From: Cordia subcordata
Taxonomy: Eukaryota; Streptophyta; Magnoliopsida; Boraginales; Cordiaceae
Direction of reading: 5' to 3'
NCBI GenBank assembly: GCA_028554755.1
Contig: JAPTOF010000019.1
Coordinates: 8,070,001 to 8,134,000 of the forward strand
DNA: 64,000 nucleotides
Under the pieces are notes generated by a model that saw only the letters and a list, made by a program, of their open reading frames with translations, was not told the DNA's origin and made no database searches. Each line of letters starts with the position of its first letter. The stretch's first letter is position 1. Below are positions 1-9,915 of the stretch, one piece after another. The position numbers and the translations under genes were made by a program.

Positions 1-759
1 AGTTACTCCATAAGATAAATGTCTTAAAATAAGTCTATACTAAACATGTACGTCCGATATTTAATTAATGTTAGGAACAATAACTTAATATCAAATTTAT
101 ATGATAACTTAGAGTTAATTTCTTATGTACGACAAAATATGGGAATAACTTAGTTTGAAAATGCGGAATTTTCTTTTTTTTGGATGATGTACTGAGTTGT
201 GTGAACAAAGTGATCAGATATTAATGGATGAGTAATCAGACTCTTCCGGTACCATGTACAAAGTCAAGGGATTTTCTTAAACCCCAATCGCAATTTTATT
301 GTCTCCGCCTCTCTTATATTACAAGTCTAAATTATCGCTTCTAGATAAATAAATCAAGTCAGTCAAGTTAGGGATTAGGCTCCATTAATTGATATATATC
401 ACTTGCCACCATTCTTAACGGGTAAGAACAACTTGAGATTTTTCTTATTTAAGCCTACTCAAATATTCAAGGCTCTATTTGCTCTTTTTTTCCCCCCTTT
501 TTTGGCAAATCATCGCTCTATTTGAAAAAGCTCAAGTAAATATTCTCATACAGATTCATTGCTAGTCCAAAATCTGAGCCCCCGGAGATCAGAGTCGTAA
601 TCCGAAAGTAAAATATTTATGACTTGCGGCAAAATTTTGTTCTATATGTCTAGAAGCTAATGAGATATGTTTGGAATTTTTTCTATTTTCTTTTTTATTT
701 TTAAATTCCACTTCTAAATTAATTTCATAAACAAAAATCATCATTTTTTAAAAGAAATA
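1..759. other. AT-rich intergenic DNA, no gene seen
   Basis: No reading frame with recognisable content. Bases about 628-673 match 19100-19146 and mark the left edge of a duplicated block described separately. The rest is AT-rich with short homopolymer runs. Confidence 0.6.
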
Positions 760-773
760 ATATTAATCCTTTG

Positions 774-1003
774 CGGCCCCCAAGGGGTAGCTCAGGCGGT
801 AAGTTGCAGGTGTTTTCAAGGTATGAGAGTTTGAAACCGCTTGAAGGTAGGTGTGCACTTGTTAATTGCTTTTGAGATCAAACTATTAACTCAATAAGAT
901 GCAGGTGTGTTGGCTTTACCTAAGGCTGTGCCAGTACTAATCCTATCAATGTATCATGGGATGGGTGAGTAGGGATATTTCCCATGTTATCAAAAATATA
1001 TAT
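774..1003 (+). mobile_element. tRNA-derived SINE with imperfect target-site duplication
   Basis: The 5' end carries a Pol III box A-like motif (TAGCTCAGGCGG, about 788-799) and, about 30 bases on, a box B-like motif (GAGTTTGAAACCG, about 827-839). The body ends in an AT-rich tail. The flanks 760-773 and 1004-1017 agree at 12 of 14 positions (ATATTAATC..TTG), as expected for a slightly decayed target-site duplication. SINEs encode no protein and depend on LINE enzymes. The family was not identified. Confidence 0.65.
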
Positions 1004-1204
1004 ATATTAATCACTTGTGTTTCCTAGTATACCCTAGTTGTAAGAATTGAAGCATAAACATGGTTCATGAATTGAGTTCAATGCATATCTCCTGCTCTAG
1101 ATTGAGTACCTTAACTTACCTAATAGTTATAGGACTAGCCTTGCCACTCAGGACTTACCAAATTGGTTGGACTTCCCTCGTATAAAAAAAACAATCACTT
1201 GAAT

Positions 1205-2801
1205 CAGGGACGGAACTACCTTGTAGTTTGGAAGGGCCTTGCCCCCATCCCTTTTCCCCCCCCCCCTCCCTGAAGTTTTTTCTTTTTTCCTTTTTGTGCT
1301 TATGAAGTAAATTTTTTATTATAAATAAATAACTTATATTGCCCCCCTTCTCCCCCAAATTTTGAGAAAAGAAAATGTAAATGGTAATTTTGTTTAGATA
1401 GGAAGCTTAATTTTAATTTAAAACTATACAAAGAAAGGAAATTCAATTTTGTAAACGATTTTTTTTTTAAATTGATATCTTTACAAATTACAATTAACCT
1501 TTTATATTTAATTTTTTCCATTTTTATTTCACGAAAGTCAAAAGTTCTATGGAGGCTTCATCTAAATCATTCCTTTGCTAAGATAGTTCTTAAGACTTGA
1601 GAGGCTAAGAAGGTATTTGCAGGCAGCAACGAAAACATCTTGGCACTTGAGTACCTATTCTAGACTATAAGCCAGGTAATAGGCTATTGGGTGGCCCTAG
1701 CCTATCTCGAGACCAAGACTCCTTAAAACTCGCGCTAAAGCAATTGTAGCAGCTCCAACACTTATTAATTTTGCACCTTCTAACATCTTGAGTGGAGAAT
1801 TCTGGTCACGCTTTTTCATTCACAATTTTTCGATACATAGTGAACTCAATATACTAAAAATGGGGTTCGAGGTTTCGACTTTCAAACTTAGAAAAACAAG
1901 AAACGGCTCCATAAGACAAATCTGGTAGTGGACCAAAGAAGAGTTTTCGCCCTCGAGGTTTTACCCCGGCATGCTTACTTCCTTGTGGAGTTTCACCACG
2001 AGGGGGACTTGACCGATGGCAAGCCCCAAGCCGCTTTTTCGACCCTATAGGGGGAGATCGCTACGCCTCCCTTGCGGTGTATCAAACATACCTTTAAGAC
2101 CTCGGCATAATGGCACGCCACCAAGCCTCGGCTACACGCCATGCTTTCTTGCTTGTGTAGTTGGCCTTGCTTGCTTAATGCAGAAGTGCAAAAAGTAGGC
2201 TCAACTTCTATGGTTTATAAAGATCTTTTAGTAGACAAAGTTAGTCTGCTTCAACTTCGGATCCTGCATCTACTTCAGTTAATTGGATTAAAATGTGCCT
2301 TAAATGGTGACAACTTTTTGAAACACCATTCTTTCCATAGGCAAGGGCCAGCTCGAAGATCAACAAGATCTTTCTACAAGCTTAGTTTTTGCCCTACTTT
2401 TTTAAGAGAGCCTAATTGGGCAATTAAAGTAGCAATGGTTTTTTTCTCTTTGTGAATTCGAATAGGAGGAGATGATAGATCGGATGAAACAAGAGAGAAG
2501 GAGTAGCTATTAAATCCAGTCTTAGATGTCGCTCGAACGAATCAAAGAATTTCTCAGTTCTACTCTGTAATTGATGCTGAAGATAATAGGTTCATATTCT
2601 TTAAACGTTTCAGCACTTTGCATAGATTTTTGAGGAATTTTATGAGGTTTTAAAATGTTTATGGATTGATTTATTTTCTAGAGTATCTCATTATATTTAT
2701 ATCCTAATTCACTTAAGAGTCTTATGTAAGTCAATGTATGTTATTATAATGCTTATTTATATTTTGCCCCTTCCCAATATTTCATCTTAGATCCATCCCT
2801 G
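1205..2801. mobile_element. hAT-superfamily DNA transposon, non-autonomous or decayed
   Basis: The element starts CAGGGACGGAACTA and ends with the inverted match TAGATCCATCCCTG. It is flanked by a perfect 8-bp duplication ACTTGAAT (1197-1204 and 2802-2809). An 8-bp duplication with CAGGG-type inverted ends is the hAT signature. Two overlapping frames inside (2016-2455) show no transposase domain I can recognise. A run of about 13 C lies just inside the left end. Confidence 0.85.
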
Positions 2802-2959
2802 ACTTGAATTATTTCCTTATTGAGACACGAGACATGTTTGGTTCACCTCTAAGTTTTACTGTAGCTGTCTCTGTAAACTGGACATACTTTCAACTTCAAG
2901 TTTTCCACTATAGGCCTATTTAAATTGATTTTTTTATTAAAAAAATTAAAAATATATAT

Positions 2960-3827
2960 ATTCTTTTTAGAGTTAAATTCAAATAAGTCCCTACTGTTAA
3001 CACCTTTATTCATTTTAGTCCCTATTATTACAAATAATTCATACAAGTCCTCAATGTTTACTTATTATAGTCAAATTAGTCCCTGCAGTTAGAGTTAAAT
3101 TCAAATAAATTCCTAATATTTACATATTTTTTTAATTTTAATCCCTATTGTTTCAAATAATTCATACAAATCCCTAATGTTTAATTATTATGGTCAGATT
3201 AGTCCCTACAATTAGAATGGACGTTAGTTTTGACGAAAATGTCCCAAATGACCTCAAACATAAAAGCAATTGACAATCTTACCCTTTGCTCTGTAAAACG
3301 AAATCCGATTATCTATTTTTTAAGCAAAAATTCCTAATCAAAACGAAAAAAAGCGGTAGGAATTTAACATTTTGGATGATAGTTATTGCATTCTTTGCAT
3401 ATTTGGATTTATTGTGAACTTTTATAAGACATATTAAACATCTGATTGAAATTTTTTAATGAAAATTAGGAACTTTTATTGTCCAAAAATTATTCTATAA
3501 TCAAATTCACAGTACAAAAGTTCAAAGTATTATAATCAACTAAGAATAAAAAATAAAATAAAATTAGTTCCAATCTTTTTTATTCATTTTTTCTTAAAAC
3601 AAGGACTAACTTAAATAAGTTTGTAAAATATTGGGGACTAGTATGAATTCTTTTCAAATAATGAGGACTAGTTTGACTAATTTTGTGAAACATTGGGAAT
3701 AATATAAATTTTTTTAAATAATAAGGATTAATCTGAATACATTTGTAAAATATTAAAAACTAATTTAAATATTTTAAAATAATAAAAATTACTTTAAAAA
3801 ATAGAGAAACAATAAAGACTTATTGTG
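2960..3827. mobile_element. Inverted-repeat (foldback-like) element
   Basis: The left arm (about 2960-3210) repeats phrases such as AGTCCCTA and AATTCATACAAGTCC. The right arm (about 3600-3825) carries their reverse complements (GGACTAGTATGAATT, AATAATGAGGACTAG). Each arm holds several degenerate sub-repeats. There is no coding frame, the borders are approximate, and no target-site duplication was found, so the superfamily is open. Confidence 0.55.
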
Positions 3828-3840
3828 AAATTTATCCTTC

Positions 3841-4081
3841 TTTTTTTTTTTGGATAACAGAGGAAGCCAACTAAGCGGAGCCCGACTACCGGAAATCGGC
3901 GGAGCCCGACCACTAGTTGGAAAACCTTCGGGTACATGAACCACCCCACAAGACCCATGCACCGGGTAAGACTGGAAAAGGCAGGTGGGTGGCCCCAAGG
4001 AATGCCAGTAGCGAGAATCGAACCCGGGATCTCGCAAAGTTTATTTCCAGGTCCGTACCACTAGACCAACCCCTTGGGGTT
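3841..4081 (-). mobile_element. tRNA-derived SINE with perfect target-site duplication
   Basis: Read on the minus strand, it starts near box A (TGGTCTAGTGGTACGG, complement of 4051-4066), then box B (GGGTTCGATTC, complement of 4016-4026), and ends in an A tail (T run at 3841 onward). The 13-base direct repeat AAATTTATCCTTC occurs on both sides (3828-3840, 4082-4094). Box A, box B, A tail and a long direct repeat together define a SINE. It lies inside duplicated block copy A. Confidence 0.88.
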
Positions 4082-4521
4082 AAATTTATCCTTCTTTTTA
4101 CAATAACTTCTTCACCAGTCTGGTGGCGCTGGGTCCAAACAGTTGGAATACTAATGGGGACGTGTACTTTCTGCTTTTGTTTGGCTTTTTAAATCGAAAA
4201 GAGACTTACATGAATAAAGTTCTTACTCTGCACCTATCATTACACCGACTCCTATGTTAAAAAAAAAAAAAAAAAAAAAAACAGAAAGAACGAACAAAGA
4301 TGCACTTGATTCTTGTGGCGCACCGATTAACATAATCAATGTGATAGGAGAACAAAGTAAAATCACATAAAACGCTTACAGTTAAAAAGCTAAGTTAAAA
4401 TAATATAAAAACATATTACCAAAAAAATACAAACAAATGTTAACTCTAACATTGAATCAATCCAATGACATAATTGTATATAAATAATAATATTTATGTA
4501 CAGCAAAAAATAATAATATTT

Positions 4522-5140
4522 TGTGAGCTGTAAAGCTCATTTGAGCTTGTGCACAAGTAAAAATTTAAAGTCAAGAAGTAGCACACAAAGATTGAAAATG
4601 AAGCAAGCTTGATGATCCTTTTTGTCAATTTGGTGCATGGAAAATTACAAATGCATGCAAAGGTTAAAAAACAATGTAACGCTATATGTTAGCTTAGAAG
4701 AAAATTTTGGATGGCATTTAATCTGAAGAAGAAAATTAAGCATTGCATTTAATTTTTTGTCTCCCATTCTTGCCTATAAATAGCAAGCTTGGGAGAAGCA
4801 TTTCATCAAGCAAGAAACAATTCAAAGCATTTAGAGAGAACTAGAAAGAATTCTCGTGTAGTATTTTCTTCCACTTGTTATATAAATTAGTGTAATAGTG
4901 AGTTTCTCCTATTATAACAAAAAGTAAAATTGTTCTCTCCTTATTTTAGAGAGAAAGGTTGTAAAACTTTTACATATAGTGAAATCCTTCTTATTTGCCT
5001 ATGGTTTTTTCCTCAATTAGTTTGAGGATTTTTCACGTAAAATTTTTGGTGTCTCAATTATCTATTTTCTCTAATTTCTTATTTTAGCTGCGTGACCTTA
5101 CTTCAGCAACCCTATCATTCCGCTGTGCCACACCCCAACA
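4522..5140 (+). mobile_element. Solo LTR of a retrotransposon (copia-like)
   Basis: The 619-bp segment begins TGTGAG and ends CCCCAACA (TG...CA termini). It is flanked by a 5-bp direct repeat TATTT (4517-4521, 5141-5145). A TATA-like CCTATAAATAG at about 4772 and the downstream R/U5-like stretch with a conserved CACGTAAAATTTTTGGTGTC-like motif (about 5034-5053) fit a copia-type LTR on the plus strand. No internal retrotransposon sequence adjoins it, so it is probably a product of LTR-LTR recombination. Confidence 0.8.
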
Positions 5141-5145
5141 TATTT

Positions 5146-5630
5146 TAGGATAAAATAAGATGTTTCATTTACATCATGTTTATTTATGATAAAAATATAT
5201 AATAACATATAAAAAATAGTAGGAAAAAAAAAAGAGTATACTAAGACAGGGTAGGTCTACCCTAACCACGCCTTGCATCAGTACAGGAGCAATGCAGGTG
5301 ATCTGCCCCAGTGATGTTTTATTATTTCATCTGTTTATGCAACCTTACCTTCTCTCTAGTTATACTCATTTTATCATCTTAATATCTCTGTATTTTTACT
5401 TTTTCTTTCACAAATATAAATTCAAAATAAAATAAACTAAAATTTCAAATTTTATTCAGCATAAAAAATTGAAAGTTTTATTAGTTTATTTATTATTTTT
5501 TTGACAAAATAAATTTTGAAACTATTAAAAGATTTTTTTTCTATAATATCGATATGAATAATTTATCAAAAAATAATTTTACTATACTTTAAAAATAAAA
5601 TATTATTATCAAAAACAGTTAACCACTTCA
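5146..5630. other. AT-rich intergenic DNA, no gene seen
   Basis: No coding frame. A short GC-richer patch at 5240-5320 contains small inverted repeats around GGGTAGGTCTACCC. I cannot assign it. Confidence 0.5.
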
Positions 5631-6159
5631 CGAGTGAGCAACGCTTAATTGTTCTAATGACTGTTAAATGCGCAGATGCATGTCAAGCTACGTACACTTC
5701 CAAAGTGCAATTAATGACGGGGTATAAAATGCAATGAATTAGAAGAAATGCATATTAAAGTCAATATCAACAACGAATAGAACATGATTTTACAAGCACT
5801 CCTCAAAAATAAAATTAGGAAATGGAACGCAATTCTTTTAAGGGAAAATAATGGTGTGGTAGACTTCCATACGAGGTTGTGACTTGTGATTAGAGACATG
5901 AATTTAATTGTAATTAAATAGAGAAAAATAATTAAATGACTAAAAATATTAGTTTCCTTGCCAAGTGGATAAAACGTCATGGGTAATGTTTGGATATGAT
6001 ATTTAAAGATGCAACACGTAATATTATTCTAAAAACATATATCTTTATTGGTACAAGAGATACATCTTTATCACTCAATATGGTTAGAAACTTGCCGCTA
6101 AAATCGAAAAGAAAACATATGGCAAAGAACACGTCGTTGGCCACCATGCATGAAACTTC
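5631..6159. repeat. Orphan copy of the chitinase 3' flank
   Basis: This stretch matches, block by block, the DNA just downstream of chitinase gene 1 (9431-9850 plus 7520-7639) and gene 3 (25760-26260). Shared phrases include TTAATTGTAATTAAATAGAG, GATATTTAAAGATGCAA and TTGGCCACC. In genes 1 and 3 the terminal chitinase exon follows. Here a transposon copy starts at 6160 and no chitinase exon is found. I read it as the remnant of a lost array unit. Confidence 0.8.
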
Positions 6160-6850
6160 GGGTCTATTCGACAAATTTAATTGTTAAGATAGCTGATAAT
6201 TATTTGAGTAGCTAATAAGAATTGTATTTTAGCGGTTAGCTGATAGCTATTATATTTTAGCTGTTAACTAATTAAACAAAATGTATTTGATAAAATTAAC
6301 TGTTAGATTAGTTGATTAATGTAAAATGACGTAAAAGAACATTGATACCTTGTTGTTGTTATTATTATTTTTTTATTTTTATGATAATTATAATTATCAT
6401 TACTACTATAGGGATAAGAGAAAATATTTCATAATTAGATATTTATTTTTTATAATCATATCTTAATATTAAAATATAACTAATTTTTTGACAAAAAATT
6501 TGTATCAATATTATAAAAATTAATTTTAATAGATTCAAAATAATTTTTGTCAAAAAAATTATTATTAAAACTTATACTTTTTTTAGTAATGTTGATTATA
6601 TAGAATTTGGAATTTATTTTTATATTATTTTTTATTTATATTTTTTAAAGAAAAGGTAAAAAATATAAAAAAAAATTCGAGAAAGCATAGAATAGAATTT
6701 TCTTTTTTGTTATTGTTGTTGTTGTTGTTATTATTATTATTATTATTAGTATTAGTATTATTATTATTGTAATTTTATTTTCAATTAAATTTTTTATAGA
6801 AAAATATTTCTTATTAACTTATTTTTTTATGTTATCAAACACACAATACT
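6160..6850 (+). mobile_element. About 700-bp inverted-end element, family X copy 1
   Basis: It starts GGGTCTATTCGACA and matches 13459-14170 (inverted) and 29277-30000 (direct) across nearly the full length, including phrases such as TTAGATTAGTTGATTAATG and an internal TTG/TTA microsatellite. There is no coding frame. Part of the right end is repeated in inverted orientation at about 7220-7330, so the element may extend further or have a nested partner. The superfamily is not determined. Confidence 0.6.
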
Positions 6851-6867
6851 TAAAAAAAATTAATATA

Positions 6868-6874
6868 TTTTAAT

Positions 6875-6920
<46 letters not shown>
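6868..6920. repeat. (AT)n microsatellite
   Basis: Nearly uninterrupted TA dinucleotides over about 50 bases, between family X copy 1 and unassigned AT-rich sequence. Confidence 0.9.
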
Positions 6921-6921
<1 letters not shown>

Positions 6922-7519
6922 CAAACAAATGGATCATTAATGATCAAAGATATCAAAGTTTTGACCTCATTGGTTTGGATAGATTCTGAGTTTCAATGAT
7001 GTAGTCATCATCAAATTGAGTATTTGATTATATTTTTAGATTAACTAGGACTTATTTTGTGACATGCTAATTTTTTTAGCCAACCCAAACCAATGCTCAA
7101 TAAATAGAAAAAGGTCATTTGTTTTGAATATTGAAAACACAAAATTGAGATTTCTATACAAGTAAATAAAATCACTACAGGAATGTAATTTTTAGATTTC
7201 TACCATTTGCTCAATATTGCAAAAATATTTTTTAAGTATTTAATATCTTATAACACAGAAAAATAAGTTAAAAATATTTGTCTATAAAAAAATTTAATTA
7301 CAAATAAAATAATAATAATAATGATGATGATAATTATTGAACAAGTAGAGCAAAGTTATTAACGTCTTTTTTAATGTAAATTTTAACACTGTTAGGAGAA
7401 ATGTAAGTAGTAAGAGGTATGTATGAAGCTTTTATTTACCACAGGAATCTGCTGTGTGACTTTTGGCATCACAGAAATGTATTGTGCACTTATAATAGAC
7501 CATGAGCGAGTCTAGTATA
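6921..7519. other. AT-rich intergenic DNA, no gene seen
   Basis: No coding frame recognised. About 7220-7330 is the reverse complement of the family X right end. The rest is unassigned. Confidence 0.5.
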
Positions 7520-7639
7520 TTTTACCCCTTAATTATTCTACTGACTGTTGAATGCGCATTTAATGTATTACACGCTACATACACTTTTGAAATTGTAGTT
7601 AATGCCGTGGTATATAAAAAATGCAATTAATTAATAGAA

Positions 7640-8644
7640 TCTATATTATATGCTAAAGCAAAACCGTTATACCACAATCATTCCCTTCATTTTTTGTTGT
7701 GCATTTTTGTTGTGACATGTTGCACTCTTTACTCTGATGCACCTATTCATGTGACAGTTCTTTTTGCTATTATAATAACAACTAAATCACGTGTATTTTG
7801 GATTTATATTTTTAGGGCAACTAAATTACACATTTTTTTGAATTTAATTATAGCAACTAAATTATGTATCCCTTTTAAATATACCATAATTATATTAAAT
7901 TTACTGACAGTGCATGTCTTAAAATTTTTCTACTAAATTTGTTGACTATATCTAATAATTATAGCCACCAAATGAAAAATCTAGCAAACATATGGTTTTT
8001 CTTGCCTCCTACGAAGAGATATGGGGAGTAAAAAATATGGTAAGATGGTTGCTTGACTCCTTTGCAATTATTACTCACGTGGACACATAGTAAGTATAAG
8101 TTTCATTTGATTCATCTTATGAGGCCTCTTAATATGAAATACATAAAAAACACATTATTGATATATTTGTTTTTTATTATGGAATATGTGATGAAAAAAA
8201 TTACATCTATAAATTAAATCTTACTTTTTTTTATTTTATAAATATACTATTGATATATTTTCTTAGTATGTAAAATATAATACGAATTAGAAAATAAGAA
8301 ATTTTAATTTTATATATTCGTGTTCTTCATTTTTTTAAAAAAACTTTAAAACTCTTGTGTTCAAAATTAGAAAACTTGAACATATATACAATCTTATTTA
8401 ATAATTTATATTTGAAACGTGTGGGATTTTATCGGTTAATTACATCCATTGATTATAACTGCTTGTAATGCTTAATTATATCATTATTGAAGTATGTTTA
8501 CGGCATCCCTTAATTATGACAAAATTTATATCCTTAGTATATATTCTTTATTTTTTTTAATACAATGCGATTAATAACATAAAATATATATTCTTAACTT
8601 TATATTATATAATTATCCATGCATGACATGGGTGAAAAACTAGT
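7640..8644 (+). mobile_element. Non-autonomous Helitron 1
   Basis: The element starts TCTATATTATATGC and ends AAAAACTAGT (the CTRRT terminus). A terminal hairpin CCATG-CATGA-CATGG (8617-8631) lies 8 bases before CTAGT. It sits between A (7639) and T (8645), the AT target Helitrons use, with no target-site duplication. The paralogous flanks at about 5735 and 25840 lack it and read straight through, giving an empty site. No helicase or Rep coding is present. Confidence 0.88.
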
Positions 8645-8694
8645 TGTATACTAAAGCCAATATCAATAAAGAATAGAACATTATCTTACCAGCA

Positions 8695-9440
8695 ATTTTT
8701 ACTGTACTATGTAAGGATGGTGCTTTTACGAAGCATTGTATACTGTACTGTGCGTGAACAATACATGTATTGTACGTAACAGTACATATGTTCAAATTCT
8801 TATATTATATAATCACGTGTATTATATGCTCAGAACTTTTATATTAAGTTGCAAACATGTTCAAAATTTTGAACTTGCTGTTAAACTTTTGAACATGTAA
8901 TGCAAGAGTTTTTAACACAGAATATACTCTATTGGCATATAATATAAGTGTTTTGAACATAGAATATAAAATGTATGAGATTATAATTTTTATTTTGTGA
9001 ACTTGCTTTTAAACTTTTGAGATTATAATTTTTATTTTGTAAACTTGCTTTTAAACTTTTGAACATATAATATAAGAGTTTTAAACATGTTTGCAGCTTA
9101 ATATAAAAGTTTTGAATTTATAATGGAAGAATTTTGAACATATAACATAAAAGTTTTGAACATAAAGTATATATAAACATGTAATATAAGAGTTTTGAAC
9201 ATATAGTATAAAATTTATGAAATTATAATTTTTATTTTGTAAACTTGCTTTTAAACTTTTGAACATGTAATATAAGAGTTTTGAACAAATTTGTAATTTA
9301 ATATAAGAGTTTTGAACAAATAATATAATAATTTTGAACACATATACTTTACATACTGTGGTGCATACTATTCACGCACATAACGGTGTAAAGTGCTCAT
9401 GTAGAGTACTATGTACATGGTGCACAGCGTAAGTAATACT
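8695..9440. mobile_element. MULE-like MITE insertion in the gene 1 downstream flank
   Basis: The 746-bp block is absent from the paralogous flanks at about 5790 and 25890. It is bordered by near-identical 9-mers TTACCAGCA (8686-8694) and TTACAAGCA (9441-9449), and a 9-bp duplication suggests a Mutator-like element. Terminal similarity is weak. The interior is largely a degenerate tandem array built on TTTTGAACATATAATATAAGAG (about 8826-9335). Confidence 0.6.
8826..9335. repeat. Degenerate minisatellite, unit about 22-60 bp
   Basis: Recurring phrases ACTTTTGAACATGTAATA, ATAAGAGTTTTGAACA and TTTTGTAAACTTGCTTTT repeat many times with variation. It makes up most of the MULE-like insertion. Confidence 0.75.
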
Positions 9441-9915
9441 TTACAAGCACTCTTTAGAGAAAAATTAGGAAACGGAACGCAGTTCTTTTAAGGAAAAATA
9501 ATGCAGTCGTAGAGTTACAAATGAGATTGTGACTTGTGATTAAAGACATGACTGCTAAAAAAACTTGGCAAGAATTTAATTGTAATTAAATAGAGAAAAT
9601 TAATTGAATGAGTAAAAACATTAGTTGGCTTGCCAAGTGGGTAAAATGTCATGGGTAATATTTGGATAATTGGATATGATATTTAAAGATGCAACATATG
9701 ATATTATTCTAAAAACATATATCTTTATTAGTAAAAGAGATACATCTTTATTACTCGCAATGTGGCTAGAAACTTGCGACTAAAAAAGGAAAAGAAAACA
9801 AATGGCCAAGCACACGTGGTTGGCCACCCTGCATGTAACTTCTTTATTCTATTAGCAGAGGTATCTGCTTCTTATTATACATATATATATACATATATAG
9901 ATATATATGTATATA
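9441..9915. repeat. Chitinase gene 1 3' flank, conserved between paralogues
   Basis: It aligns with 5800-6150 and 25890-26250. It contains the phrases AATTTAATTGTAATTAAATA and TTTAAAGATGCAACATATGA, and TTGGCCACC about 95 bases from the stop codon. The (AT/CATA) run at 9875-9915 adjoins the stop. It includes the likely 3' UTR on the minus strand, but no polyadenylation signal was fixed. Confidence 0.7.

Larger units (their letters stand above)
2833..4511. repeat. Duplicated non-coding block, copy A (expanded by insertions)
   Basis: Pieces match 19140-20135 in the same order: the segment after GTTTGGTTCACCTCTAAG (2838-2930), the piece around CCAGTCTGGTGGCG (about 4117-4255), and 4300-4500, which parallels 19922-20130 through many shared short blocks. 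Copy A is interrupted by an inverted-repeat element and a SINE, and a solo LTR follows it. The homologous edge at 628-673 lies left of the hAT insertion. Confidence 0.7.

Noticed and set aside
2016..2455. Open frames in the hAT element, possibly transposase
   Set aside because: No hAT dimerisation or zinc-finger motifs recognised; frames are short and overlap in different phases.
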